From Acetobacteraceae bacterium B3987 (GTDB taxonomy: Bacteria > Pseudomonadota > Alphaproteobacteria > Acetobacterales > Acetobacteraceae), in the NCBI GenBank assembly GCA_026537415.1, contig JAFNMF010000028.1:37575-101574 (forward strand): a DNA stretch of 64,000 nucleotides, written 5' to 3'. The notes under the pieces are model-generated. The model was not told the DNA's origin. It was given only the letters and a program-made list of their open reading frames with translations, and ran no database searches. This document shows positions 47,867 to 56,671 of the stretch, piece by piece. Made by a program: the position numbers and the translations under genes. The first letter of the stretch is position 1, and each line of letters starts with the position of its first letter.

Positions 47867-48289
47867 ATGGCATTCAACACCGGAGACACAGGTGATGATG
47901 GCGAGGTGGTATCGGCCATCAACACGACACCGCTCGTTGACGTCATGCTGGTGCTGCTCATCATCTTCCTCATCACCATTCCGGTGGCCACCCATACCGT
48001 AAAGGTCAAGCTGCCGGTGGATCGCAACCAGCCGACCCAGACCAAACCGGGCAATATCGTGCTGGCCGTGACGGCCGATGGGCAGACCTACTGGAACACC
48101 CTTCCCGTCAGCGACCATAAGGACCTTGTCAACCGCCTTATGGAAGCCGCACGCCAGCAGCCCCAACCGCAGATACAAATCCGCGGTGATGGCTCGGCTC
48201 AATACATGCCGATTGGCAAGATCGTGGCGGCCTGTCAGGAAGCGGGCATCCAGCATGTTGACTTCATCACAGAGCAGCCACACGACTGA
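47867..48289 (+). CDS. exbD: Biopolymer transport protein ExbD, first copy
   Basis: Ton-motor subunit with one transmembrane helix and a periplasmic domain. The 140 residues have a short cytoplasmic start, then the conserved INTTPLVDVMLVLLIIFLIT, in which the Asp after PLV is the proton-carrying residue, and a periplasmic beta-alpha domain ending in EAGIQHVDFITEQPHD. It sits 4 bases downstream of exbB. A second, diverged ExbD follows after a structured 120-base spacer. Confidence 0.94.
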   Translation: MAFNTGDTGDDGEVVSAINTTPLVDVMLVLLIIFLITIPVATHTVKVKLPVDRNQPTQTKPGNIVLAVTADGQTYWNTLPVSDHKDLVNRLMEAARQQPQPQIQIRGDGSAQYMPIGKIVAACQEAGIQHVDFITEQPHD

Positions 48290-48303
48290 CCTGTGGTCTA
48301 GCT

Positions 48304-48332
48304 ACCCCTGCCTGCCATAAGGCAGCGGGGGT
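48304..48332 (+). promoter_or_regulatory. Hairpin in the exbD-exbD spacer
   Basis: An imperfect GC-rich stem, with core CTGCC/GGCAG at 48312-48316 and 48321-48325 extended by CCCC/GGGG, lies between the two exbD genes. A second GC-rich stem follows near 48345-48372 and TTTTT at 48394-48398. It may tune expression of the downstream exbD. Confidence 0.45.
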
Positions 48333-48409
48333 GCGTACTCCTCACCGGCTCCCCCGGTCCGGTTTACCGGGGCGTGTCGTCCGAGGCAGACAGTTTTTGG
48401 AGATTCCTC

Positions 48410-48850
48410 ATGGCCATGAACGTTGGCACGGGCAGCACACACGAAGATGAAGCTATTGTCGATATCAACACGACCCCGTTGATCGACGTGATGCTGGTGC
48501 TGCTCATCATGCTCATCATCACCATTCCCCTCCAGACCCATTCCGTAGCGATTGACCTGCCTCAGGGGAACCCACCACCCTCTGCGGTGCAACCACAAGT
48601 CGTTACCATCGGCATCAATTACGACAACACGCTGAGCTGGAATGATACACCCATCACCTCCGAGGAGGACCTCCAGTCCCGTTTGAACGAGGCCGCCCAT
48701 CCCGTGACAGGTGAAGAGCCAGAGATACATATCCGTCCCGACCGTCTTGCCACTTACAAGACTGTTGCCCATGTCATGGCCGATGCCCAGCGTCTTGGTG
48801 TCACAAAAATGGGTATTGTCGGTCTGGACCAGTATGTAGAAGGACAATAA
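48410..48850 (+). CDS. Biopolymer transport protein ExbD, second copy
   Basis: A 146-residue ExbD paralogue. It has the same core (DINTTPLIDVMLVLLIMLIIT) with the functional Asp, then a periplasmic domain ending RLGVTKMGIVGLDQYVEGQ. It shares only moderate similarity with the first copy outside the membrane helix. TGGAG precedes the ATG at 48410; an upstream in-frame start at 48374 is less likely. Two ExbDs in one cluster suggest a hetero-dimeric ExbD pair in the motor, or specialisation for different TonB-like partners. Confidence 0.92.
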   Translation: MAMNVGTGSTHEDEAIVDINTTPLIDVMLVLLIMLIITIPLQTHSVAIDLPQGNPPPSAVQPQVVTIGINYDNTLSWNDTPITSEEDLQSRLNEAAHPVTGEEPEIHIRPDRLATYKTVAHVMADAQRLGVTKMGIVGLDQYVEGQ

Positions 48851-48852
48851 TC

Positions 48853-50136
48853 ATGAGCCTGCCGCGCCTGAAACACCCGCATAAATGGCTTCTGACCGGA
48901 ATGCTTGGCTTTTCCGCTATGGCCTACATTCCTGCCATGTCCAGCCTCTCACCTGCTCAACTACTGGTCAGCACAGCACAGGCAGATGATGAGTTGGGGC
49001 CGGATGTTGGCAAGCAGCTTCAGCAGGCACAATCCGCACTTGCTGCGCATCAGCCGGGCAGAGCGTTGGAGTTCGTCAATGCCGCTGATGCAGTGACGAA
49101 AAAAAGCGACTATGAGAGCTACGTCATCAACCAGATGCGGGCAGCGGCGGCCAGTCAGGCAGGCAATGTCCCGGTCGCACTGAAAGCCTATGACGCTCTC
49201 ATAAAAAGCAACCGCACCGCACCAGCAGCCCGGCAACAAATGCTCATGGCACAAGCTAGTCTCGCCTACAGCACCCGTGACTACGCCACCGCAGCCAATG
49301 CTGCCAGCCATTACCTCAGAGAGGCCGGACCTAACCAGCAGATGCAGACGCTGCTACTCCAGTGCCACTACCTCCAGCAGGACTGGAAGGGCACTATCGA
49401 GGCGGGACGAGCCATTCTAGCTGCTGACCAAAAAGCAGGGCAGCCCCCTGCGGAAAACCATCTTCAGATGCTCGCCACAGCCTATGACCAGCTACATGAT
49501 TCCGCTGGTAAGACAGGCATCTATGTCAAACTGGTGAAGTATCATGCCCGCCCGCAATACTGGCAGATGCTGATTCACGATCTGACGACTGACCATTCCC
49601 TTACGCCACGTATGGTCTTCAATCTGCAACGGCTGCGTCTAGTCACCGGCCTGCTGACCAACCCAGCCGAGTTTCAAGACATGGCAGAGCGGGCCGTGCA
49701 GATGAATCTTCCTCAACTGGCCCTGAACCTACTGGATGAAGGCTATGCCCGTCATCTTCTGGGTACGGGTGCCGATGCAGCTTCTCAGGCCCATTTCCGG
49801 GCCTTCGTAGCCCAGCGTGCTGCCGAGACTCGAACCGACCTGCCTGCTGCCGTGGAAAAGGCCAAAACCGCCCCGGAGGCTGGTCCCTCCTTGACGGCTG
49901 GCTATAACCTCGTTCTCAACGGTCAGGTGGATCAGGGGCTTGCACTCATGCAACAAGGTATGGAAAAACACCCTCATCAGCCTGAACTGGCCCGCCTCAC
50001 ACTTGGTATGGCCATGATGGATGGCGGACGCCGCGCCGAAGCTCTCCAGCTCCTCAACAGCATGGATGGCGATGGTACCGCCAACAACCTCGCTCAACTA
50101 TGGGCCGTGCATCTCGCCTCGCATCAGGTCCATTAA
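48853..50136 (+). CDS. Exported TPR-like protein of the ton cluster
   Basis: A 427-residue protein, probably periplasmic, with a long signal region ending LLVSTAQA before DDELG. The rest is all-alpha with degenerate tetratricopeptide repeats (for example ARQQMLMAQASLAYSTRDYATAANAASHYL, shown in part, and LARLTLGMAMMDGGRRAEALQLLNSMDG in part). No enzyme motif was seen. It begins 2 bases after exbD, so it is co-transcribed with the Ton motor and may act as a scaffold or stabiliser for TonB or its receptors. That role is inferred only from linkage. AAGGA precedes the ATG. Confidence 0.8.
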   Translation: MSLPRLKHPHKWLLTGMLGFSAMAYIPAMSSLSPAQLLVSTAQADDELGPDVGKQLQQAQSALAAHQPGRALEFVNAADAVTKKSDYESYVINQMRAAAASQAGNVPVALKAYDALIKSNRTAPAARQQMLMAQASLAYSTRDYATAANAASHYLREAGPNQQMQTLLLQCHYLQQDWKGTIEAGRAILAADQKAGQPPAENHLQMLATAYDQLHDSAGKTGIYVKLVKYHARPQYWQMLIHDLTTDHSLTPRMVFNLQRLRLVTGLLTNPAEFQDMAERAVQMNLPQLALNLLDEGYARHLLGTGADAASQAHFRAFVAQRAAETRTDLPAAVEKAKTAPEAGPSLTAGYNLVLNGQVDQGLALMQQGMEKHPHQPELARLTLGMAMMDGGRRAEALQLLNSMDGDGTANNLAQLWAVHLASHQVH

Positions 50137-50158
50137 ACACGCTCACACAGACCTTTAC

Positions 50159-50201
50159 GCTCCGGTAGCCGGTCCCCAATTCCGGGACAGACTACCGGAG
50201 C
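50159..50201 (+). terminator. Hairpin after the ton cluster
   Basis: GCTCCGGTAG (50159-50168) pairs perfectly with CTACCGGAGC (50192-50201). A second hairpin ACGATCC/GGATCGT lies at 50258-50278. The T tract is weak. Together they separate the ton cluster from the MscS-type gene; no gene was seen in 50137-50361. Confidence 0.55.
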
Positions 50202-50361
50202 CTTGTGTGCATCATGATCTTTTCCCGAAGAACGGACCGGGGAATTCAAGAAAATTAACGATCCTTTCAGGGGATCGTGTCTTAAAATCTCACTGCCTAC
50301 GCAGAAATGGCCCGCACCGTGGCCTTATCCATCACTTATTAAAAAGGAGATGCGTATCTAC

Positions 50362-52821
50362 ATGACTGACAGAATACCGCACCCCACAAGGAGGCCCACT
50401 TCTTACCGGCATTTTGCCGGTCTGTTCGTACGCCACATGCTACCAGCCTTGCTACTGGCCTGTCTGGCTCTGTCCAGCCCTGCCCAGGCTGCTGAAGACA
50501 CACAAGCAACACCAGCCGCCACGACCAATCTATCCGCTGATCAAGCCAAACAACTCATCTCTGTCCTCAGCAACGATGCCCAGCGTCAGCAATTTCTGAC
50601 GACTCTGCAAAATCTAACTCAGGCAGAGGCGCAGACAAAGCACACCTCCATCATTGATCTAGCCCGTGAGAATATTACCATTTTTGGTGATCGGGCACTC
50701 CAGCAGCTACATATCCTGCATCAGAACATTATTGACTTTGGGGCCATCGCTCCTTGGGTCCATGCGCTCATTTACAATACAGCTCTACAGACCAGCATCG
50801 CCCATACTACCCTGCGTGTAATCATCATGCTGGTTGGCAGCTATCTGCTGTTCTTTGGGGTGCGTATTGTTCTGCGCCCTCTCTATCAGCGCATCAGCAA
50901 CATGGCGAAACGGCATGACCATATAGTCTTTCAGAACGAGGCTGAGAAACTACGCCATGCCCGTACCGAGGCAGCGGAAGTCGCCGCAGATACAGCTCGT
51001 ACGGCTGCTACCCATCATGATGAACAGGCCAAAGAGGATGTGGCTATTACACAGGCCAGCATTCAGGACAGTCTCCGCCATCAGGGGGCTCTGACCCAAC
51101 TCATGCTCTGCCTGCGCCGTGCCCCTTACACACTGGCCTGCGCTCTGCTGGAGCTGATTACCATCGTCACCTTCCCACTAATCGCCCTGCTGATGGGAAC
51201 TCTGGACCCCTCTATATCCCCAGAGGCGAGCCATGCCGTATGGAGCATTTCCTGGCTGATTGGTATCGGGTTAGGTGTGTGGACACTGGTCCTGCGCATC
51301 TTCCTCGCCCCACAAACACCGTGGCTGCGGTTGAGCATCCTGCGTGACAGTTCTTCTGTCTTCATCTTCCGCTATTTCCGCCAGATCGGCGTCATTCTGG
51401 CATGGGGCTTCTCCCTGCTTGCCGTGCTACATAGCATGGCGATGCCTTCCGCCGTCTCCAATGGCCTCCAGAAACTCCTTCTTCTGGTGGTTCATCTTTT
51501 CCTGGCTGTTATGATTATCCGCTCACGCAAGCGGGTGCAGCATGCGTGCCAGCATATCGGTGCCAATAACCGTCGCTTACACTCAATCATGACGCTGGTT
51601 GCCAGCAGCTGGTGGGTTGTTGCCCTCTTCTTCGACTTCGCCTTGTGGCTTGTCTGGGCCGCTGACATTAATGGCGGGTATCAGCTCATCCTCCAGATAT
51701 TCATCCGGACTCTGATTGCGCTGGTAGCTGTCCGTGTCGTCAGCATCCTGTTCTATGGCGGACTGGAACGCTTCATGCGGGCTTTGGATCACTGGAACCT
51801 CAATGAAGAAACGCTGCTCCGTATCCGCCGTTATTATCCGGCGGCTACAACGGTCATCCGTATCATTGTGGCTGTTCTGACCATTCTGGCCCTTGCTCTG
51901 GCGTGGGGTGCCCCGGTTTATGTTCTCTTTGGCCATAATACGCTCGGACCACGCATCTTCCAGGCAGCCGTAACTATCCTGCTGGCTCTGATTATCGGTA
52001 TTCTGGCGTGGGAAGTGGCCAATGTGACCATCGAACACCACATTCGCCGCCTCGGTGAGCAGGATAATGATGATGTAAAAATCCGCATCGCTCGCCTCCA
52101 GACGCTAACACCGATGTTCCGCATCCTATTCTTGCTGGTTCTGGCTGTCGTCATCGGGTTGACGGTCCTGTCCCAACTAGGGATTGATACTGGCCCGCTG
52201 ATTGCCAGTGCTTCTATCTTCGGTGTGGCTCTGGGTTTTGGTTCTCAGAAGTTGGTTCAAGACTTCATCAGCGGTATTTTCCTGCTGCTGGAAAACGCCC
52301 TGACCGTTGGCGACTGCGTAACGCTGAACGGCACATACGGTGTGATTGAGCGACTCTCTCTGCGCTCTGTCCATGTGCGTGCCAATGATGGGTCGATGAA
52401 TATCTTCTCCTTCAGCTCCCTCAACCAAGTGACCAACTATAACCGTGACTTCTCCCGTGCGATGATCCTCGCCACAGTGGATATTGACAGCGACACGGAT
52501 CAGGTAGCGGCCATTCTGGTAGAGATTGGCAAAGAAATGCGCAATGAGGACGCCTATAAAGACCTCATCCTCGCCGACTTTGACCTGTGGGGCGTCTCTG
52601 CCATCGGGAGTTCTTCTGTCTCCGTAAAGGGTGTCTATCCCACAACCAATGACGGACGCTGGACAGTGGAATGGGAGTTCAACCGCCGTATGAAGAAACG
52701 CTTCGAGGAAGCTGGTATCCAATATCCCCGTGACGTGGTGGATATTCAGGGTCCAGCACTGGAACGCTTCATCAACAGCAAAGATGCCGCTTCTGTAGCG
52801 GCCGAGCAGGACAAGGCTTAA
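50362..52821 (+). CDS. Large MscS-family mechanosensitive channel
   Basis: An 819-residue inner-membrane channel that should open on membrane tension to relieve osmotic shock. A signal peptide (LLACLALSSPAQA) leads to a periplasmic helical region, then about ten or eleven hydrophobic helices. The MscS pore helix and beta domain are near 600-700 (GPLIASASIFGVALGFGSQK, QDFISGIFLLLENALTVGDC, GVIERLSLRSVHVRANDGS). A cytoplasmic alpha-beta domain follows. The size and exported N-terminus resemble MscK/MscM- or YbiO-type channels. ATG 50362 is preferred to 50350, which would overlap the AAGGAG. It is monocistronic, ending at a strong terminator. Confidence 0.9.
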   Translation: MTDRIPHPTRRPTSYRHFAGLFVRHMLPALLLACLALSSPAQAAEDTQATPAATTNLSADQAKQLISVLSNDAQRQQFLTTLQNLTQAEAQTKHTSIIDLARENITIFGDRALQQLHILHQNIIDFGAIAPWVHALIYNTALQTSIAHTTLRVIIMLVGSYLLFFGVRIVLRPLYQRISNMAKRHDHIVFQNEAEKLRHARTEAAEVAADTARTAATHHDEQAKEDVAITQASIQDSLRHQGALTQLMLCLRRAPYTLACALLELITIVTFPLIALLMGTLDPSISPEASHAVWSISWLIGIGLGVWTLVLRIFLAPQTPWLRLSILRDSSSVFIFRYFRQIGVILAWGFSLLAVLHSMAMPSAVSNGLQKLLLLVVHLFLAVMIIRSRKRVQHACQHIGANNRRLHSIMTLVASSWWVVALFFDFALWLVWAADINGGYQLILQIFIRTLIALVAVRVVSILFYGGLERFMRALDHWNLNEETLLRIRRYYPAATTVIRIIVAVLTILALALAWGAPVYVLFGHNTLGPRIFQAAVTILLALIIGILAWEVANVTIEHHIRRLGEQDNDDVKIRIARLQTLTPMFRILFLLVLAVVIGLTVLSQLGIDTGPLIASASIFGVALGFGSQKLVQDFISGIFLLLENALTVGDCVTLNGTYGVIERLSLRSVHVRANDGSMNIFSFSSLNQVTNYNRDFSRAMILATVDIDSDTDQVAAILVEIGKEMRNEDAYKDLILADFDLWGVSAIGSSSVSVKGVYPTTNDGRWTVEWEFNRRMKKRFEEAGIQYPRDVVDIQGPALERFINSKDAASVAAEQDKA

Positions 52822-52873
52822 TCCACCTGCCCTATAACGCCCTCTTCCCAGCTCAACAGGAGAGGGCTCATAC

Positions 52874-52912
52874 AAAAAAACCCCTGCCATTTCGGGCAGG
52901 GGTTTTTTTTTC
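52874..52912. terminator. Bidirectional terminator after the MscS-type gene
   Basis: AAAAAAACCCCTGCC pairs with GGCAGGGGTTTTTTT around a short loop, with A and T tracts on each side. It serves both the channel gene and the convergent small gene at 52930. Confidence 0.93.
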
Positions 52913-52929
52913 ATACCTGACTGAAAGAA

Positions 52930-53100
52930 TCAGCGGGCAGCTTCATCATAGGAGCGCAGAGCAAACAGTGCCCAGATGCTTGCCGGAACCCAACCCAGAA
53001 TAGTGATCTGAAGCAGCAGGCAGATAATTCCTGCAATCGGACGGCCAATGGTGAAGAAAGTCAGCCAGGGGATGAAAAAGGCGATCAGAATACGAATCAT
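52930..53100 (-). CDS. YqaE/Pmp3-family small membrane protein
   Basis: A 56-residue hydrophobic protein with two predicted transmembrane helices. The pattern IAFFIPWLTFFTIGRPIAG then LLLQITILGWVPASIWALFA matches the Pmp3/YqaE family, small proteins linked in other organisms to salt or stress tolerance and membrane potential. GGAGG lies 7 bases before the ATG at 53100, favouring it over the upstream ATG at 53118. It is a single gene convergent with the MscS-type channel, giving a small osmotic-stress neighbourhood. Confidence 0.88.
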   Translation of the reverse strand: MIRILIAFFIPWLTFFTIGRPIAGIICLLLQITILGWVPASIWALFALRSYDEAAR

Positions 53101-53310
53101 GATTATTCCTCCATGCAATCGGGAAGGACTGCAAAAACAGTAGGCTTCCAGTACGGAAAACCACCCCCCTCATCCTTAAAAAAAATGCCAATATTATGAA
53201 AGTGTTATTCTGAATGCTGGCTGATTCTTCCCGAATCACGCTACTGGAAGATCAGGATAACCCGGGCCCGTGCTAAGCCCGACTGTGCCATTAAGGAGAA
53301 ATTTTCCATC

Positions 53311-53598
53311 ATGATCATTGCTGAAGTGTCCTACCTCGCCTCCCCGGACGACGTTCAGGCTCACCGTCCTGCACATAGAGCCTTCCTCGCAACGCTTTTT
53401 GAGCAGCGCATCCTGCTGGCCTCTGGCCCCAAACTCTCGGGAGATGGGGGAGTTCTCATTGTTCGTGATGGCGTCACAAAAGAAAAAATCGAAACCCTTC
53501 TCGCAGAAGACCCCTTCGTTACCTCCGGTGTGGGACAATACACATTCACCGAGTTCAAAACCGCACAGCTTGCGCCCGAACTGACAGGAAACCACTAA
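53311..53598 (+). CDS. YciI-family protein
   Basis: A 95-residue ferredoxin-like-fold protein. The sequence IIAEVSYLASPDDVQAHRPAH, then FLATLFEQRILLASGPKLSGDGGVLIV and DPFVTSGVGQYTFTEFK (parts), matches YciI proteins. The conserved His in the RPAH segment and an Asp/Gly-rich turn are the usual pseudo-active site. Biochemical function is not settled for the family. AAGGAG precedes the ATG. It is divergent from the YqaE gene. The 177-base spacer after it holds the promoter of the next gene. Confidence 0.85.
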   Translation: MIIAEVSYLASPDDVQAHRPAHRAFLATLFEQRILLASGPKLSGDGGVLIVRDGVTKEKIETLLAEDPFVTSGVGQYTFTEFKTAQLAPELTGNH

Positions 53599-53775
53599 GG
53601 CCAATTCAGTAAAAACGTCCTACGGATACTGCCTGTTCAGGTAGTATCCTACATCACCTGCGCGTGATAAGAATGATTACTCTTTAATGTTAAGGTTAAT
53701 ATAAGCATATCTAAATATAACAGAATGGAAACTCGAGGCTGGATGATATCTAGCCCTTCATCAAAGGAGAGTGCC

Positions 53776-54648
53776 ATGTCAGATTTTCTAAAAGAAAAAG
53801 CATCGAAACGCCCCGCCGTTGTTCTAGGTGCTGGGACAATGGGCTCGCGCATTGCTCTGATGCTAGCGACACGTGGCGGTACGGTCCGCCTGTTCGACAG
53901 ACAGGAAGCAACTGCCAAAAAGGCTCTCGCCTATGTTGAAAAGACCCTGCCTGACGTCGTTGCGTCTGTTCAGGGCGGGAAAAGTGGCCATGTCACCACC
54001 GCTGCTACGCTAGAAGAGGCTCTGGAAGATAGCTGGCTTGTTATTGAAGCTCTGCCAGAAAAATGGGACCTCAAAACGGATATTTTCGGCCAGCTAGACC
54101 AACTAGCCCCTGCAGATACCATTCTGGCAACCAACTCTTCCTCTTTTCCGTCCAGCCAGATCATCAGCAAGGTGAAGAAAAAAAATCGGGTTCTAAATAC
54201 CCACTTCATGATGCCCCCCGACAAGCGGGCCGTGGAGCTGATGTCCTGTGGTGAAACCGATCCAAGTCTTATTGAAGATTTGGCCCGCTATTTCAAAGAA
54301 GTGGGACTATCCCCCTATATCGCCCGCAAAGAAAGTCTGGGCTTCATAGAAAACCGCATCTGGGCTGCCATTAAGCGTGAGGCACTCTGCGTAGCCGCAG
54401 AAGGCGTGTCAGACCCCGAAACCATCGATCGGCTCTATTGTGAGACACAAGGAACAGCCGCTGGCCCGTTCCGGATGATGGATCAAGTCGGACTCGATAT
54501 CGTTCTACAGATCGAAGAACATTATGCCAAAGCCTTCCCTCACCTTCCCGAAGCACCTCGCACGCTGCTTCGTAAGATGATTGCCGAAGACCGACTAGGT
54601 GTAAAAAGCGGGCGTGGCTTCTACGACTACAGTGATAAAGCTCAATGA
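53776..54648 (+). CDS. 3-hydroxyacyl-CoA dehydrogenase family oxidoreductase
   Basis: An NAD-dependent L-3-hydroxyacid dehydrogenase-type enzyme of 290 residues. It has the Rossmann motif GAGTMGSRIALMLA, the catalytic-region TNSSSFPSSQI and HFMMPPDKRAVELM, and the C-terminal helical domain (GFIENRIWAAIKREAL, KSGRGFYDYS). It is longer than a bare NAD domain but lacks the hydratase part of FadB. The substrate could be a hydroxyacyl-CoA or a free hydroxy or sugar acid, as in L-gulonate dehydrogenase-like members. AGGAG precedes the ATG at 53776. Its stop overlaps the next gene by 4 bases. Confidence 0.88.
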   Translation: MSDFLKEKASKRPAVVLGAGTMGSRIALMLATRGGTVRLFDRQEATAKKALAYVEKTLPDVVASVQGGKSGHVTTAATLEEALEDSWLVIEALPEKWDLKTDIFGQLDQLAPADTILATNSSSFPSSQIISKVKKKNRVLNTHFMMPPDKRAVELMSCGETDPSLIEDLARYFKEVGLSPYIARKESLGFIENRIWAAIKREALCVAAEGVSDPETIDRLYCETQGTAAGPFRMMDQVGLDIVLQIEEHYAKAFPHLPEAPRTLLRKMIAEDRLGVKSGRGFYDYSDKAQ

Positions 54649-55532
54649 CCCAGCAACTGACTCTTTATTCACTTGAGATCGAGCCAGCCCGGATTACAGT
54701 CCTCTCCGTACAAGATGGCCGCCCGCTGTCCCATATCGACATCGGTTGGGGCACACCGGACGGTATATGGATTGATCCAACTGAGGGGCGCATCTACTGG
54801 ACTAACATGGGTGCCGATGACAATGCAGCCGACGGCAGCATTGAGTCGGCCCTGTTGGACGGTAGCGACCATAAGGTGCTTGTAGCAAATGGGCTGGTCA
54901 TAACCCCCAAACAGCTCATCTCCACACCGGGGAACAAACATCTTTACTGGTGCGACCGTGAAGGTATGCGCATCATGCGCTGTCAGCGTGATGGCTCCAA
55001 TCTGGAAGTCCTCTTGCAGACCGGCACCTATCCGACAAATGTGAAGGATGAAACCCGTCATTGTGTCGGCATCGCCATCGATACGCAAAATGGCTACCTC
55101 TACTGGTCTCAAAAGGGGCCAACAAAAGGAGGGCGGGGTCGTATCTTCCGTATGCCTCTGGAACTCCCCGCCGGGATGAACCCGGCCAGCCGTAACGACA
55201 TCGAACTGCTGGCTGATCGCCTGCCCGAACCCATCGACCTGCATGTTTCACCTACTCTCGGCAAGCTGTGGTGGACGGACCGGGGGGCACCACCTGATGG
55301 TAACAGCCTCAATGTCGCCCAAGTGGATGGACATGGCCTGCACGACCATCAGATCATCCTACGGGGATTGAAGGAAGCCATTGGTCTGGCCGTTGATACC
55401 AAAGGGACACTGGCTTTTGTCAGCGACCTTGGTGGTTATGTCCGGGAAGTGATTCTCGAAAGCGGGCAAGCCAGACTCATTACAAAGCAAGCAGCCACGA
55501 CAGGCATCTGTCTGTTAGAACAGGGCAGCTAA
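54645..55532 (+). CDS. YWTD/SMP-30-like beta-propeller protein
   Basis: A 295-residue protein made of repeated propeller blades. Recurrent motifs are GIWIDPTEGRIYWTNMG, KHLYWCDREGMRIMRCQRDG, GYLYWSQKG, KLWWTDRGAPPDG and LAFVSDLGGYVREV, of the LDL-receptor YWTD/NHL type. There is no signal peptide, so it is cytoplasmic. It overlaps the dehydrogenase stop (ATGA), implying a coupled pair. A lactonase-like or binding role on the same substrate is possible but not shown. A terminator follows. Confidence 0.82.
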   Translation: MTQQLTLYSLEIEPARITVLSVQDGRPLSHIDIGWGTPDGIWIDPTEGRIYWTNMGADDNAADGSIESALLDGSDHKVLVANGLVITPKQLISTPGNKHLYWCDREGMRIMRCQRDGSNLEVLLQTGTYPTNVKDETRHCVGIAIDTQNGYLYWSQKGPTKGGRGRIFRMPLELPAGMNPASRNDIELLADRLPEPIDLHVSPTLGKLWWTDRGAPPDGNSLNVAQVDGHGLHDHQIILRGLKEAIGLAVDTKGTLAFVSDLGGYVREVILESGQARLITKQAATTGICLLEQGS

Positions 55533-55554
55533 TCCTCCCTCTATTGGGGCATCC

Positions 55555-55594
55555 AAACTACCCGCTGGCAAGACAAAGTCAGCGGGTAGTTTTT
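55555..55594 (+). terminator. Terminator after the dehydrogenase/propeller operon
   Basis: AACTACCCGCTG pairs with CAGCGGGTAGTT (about 55556-55567 with 55580-55591) followed by T residues. It separates this operon from the metQNI leader. Confidence 0.9.
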
Positions 55595-55666
55595 ACGGTT
55601 TGATGTGTATATGCGTCATACTTTATATTCCTCTATCATTAACTGTTCATATGGTCATCTCTTTAC

Positions 55667-55790
55667 CTTGACAGAACGGAGTGACCCGCTAAAAACTCTT
55701 CCCACGCACGGCCTTTCCGGCCAAAGAAAGCGTTTCGCCTAAGCGGGATGCCGTGGTGCGGCCCAGACGGTGCTTTTCCACCTTCGTGGA
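55667..55790 (+). promoter_or_regulatory. Promoter and structured leader of metQNI
   Basis: TTGACA (55667-55672) with TAAAAA 17 bases on (55690-55695) is a plausible promoter. Nearby sequence can fold: CCCGCT (55685-55690) with AGCGGG (55742-55747), and CACGGC (55707-55712) with GCCGTG (55750-55755). These two pairings cross and would make an H-type pseudoknot. TCCAC/GTGGA (about 55777-55790) forms a hairpin just before metQ. If transcription starts near 55702, the first pairing is outside the transcript. A SAM-responsive leader is possible; I do not recognise a known class. Confidence 0.45.
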
Positions 55791-55840
55791 ACTGTTATGA
55801 TACCGTACTTATCCTCTCCTGAATGTCGAAAGGTACTATC

Positions 55841-56671
55841 ATGTCCCGGTCTTCTTTCCTTTCCCGGCGTCGTTTTCTTGGCCTTTCAACAGGGCTGGCC
55901 GGTGCTGCTGCCCTTGGCCTCGCCTTGCCAGGAATCGCCCATGCCGAAAACCGCACACTAAAAATCGGCATCATGTCTGGTGAAGATGAAGACATTTGGC
56001 GTCTTGTCGGCCAGAACGCCGCACAGCGCGGCCTGACACTGAAGATTGTCCCTTTCTCCGACTACAACACGCCCAACGAGGCCCTATCCGAGCATGATGT
56101 GGACGCCAATGCCTTCCAACACCGTCCCTTCCTTGATGCCCAGATAAAGGCTCATGGCTATAAGATCGTCCCGGTCGGCGACACATATTTCCAGCCGATT
56201 GGCCTTTATTCCCACAAATGGAAATCCGTTGCTGATATTCCGAAAAATGCCCGCATCGGCATCCCCAACGACCCCAGCAATGAGGGCCGTGCCCTGCATG
56301 TGCTGGAAACGCTGGGGCTGATCCATCTGCCCGCCAATGCCGGCCTCTTCCCCACAGCACTAGATGTCACCGACAACCCCCGCAACATCTCTATCGAAGA
56401 GCTGGATGCCGGTGTGGTTGGCCGCTCTCTGCCTGATCTGGATGCTGCTGTTGTCAATATGGACTGGGCACGCAAAGCAGGCATCACCGAGCAGGAACGT
56501 ATTGGCGTTGAAGGGCTGAAGAACAACCCGTACGTCAACTTCATCTCCGTCAATGAGAGTGATGCCAACGCAGAATGGGTCAAGCCACTGGTGGAAAGCT
56601 ACCATCAGCCGAATGTTCATAAACTTATTCTGGACATCTATCACGGCACAGTCACACCAGCGTGGCCATGA
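55841..56671 (+). CDS. metQ: Methionine ABC transporter substrate-binding protein
   Basis: Periplasmic NlpA/MetQ-family binding protein, predicted to capture methionine. The 276 residues have a basic N-terminus with a twin-arginine-like SRRRFLGLS and a signal ending GIAHA before ENRTLK. There is no lipobox cysteine, so it is probably soluble in the periplasm. The body carries LKIGIMSGEDEDIWRLV, EHDVDANAFQHRPFLDAQ and IGIPNDPSNEGRAL, conserved in the family. AAAGG precedes the ATG at 55841. metN overlaps its stop (ATGA). Confidence 0.94.
   Translation: MSRSSFLSRRRFLGLSTGLAGAAALGLALPGIAHAENRTLKIGIMSGEDEDIWRLVGQNAAQRGLTLKIVPFSDYNTPNEALSEHDVDANAFQHRPFLDAQIKAHGYKIVPVGDTYFQPIGLYSHKWKSVADIPKNARIGIPNDPSNEGRALHVLETLGLIHLPANAGLFPTALDVTDNPRNISIEELDAGVVGRSLPDLDAAVVNMDWARKAGITEQERIGVEGLKNNPYVNFISVNESDANAEWVKPLVESYHQPNVHKLILDIYHGTVTPAWP

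Noticed and set aside
53145-53250. Inverted repeat CTTCCAGTA / TACTGGAAG flanking the YqaE-YciI spacer
   Set aside because: The arms are about 88 bases apart and short, with no other sign of a mobile element or operator.
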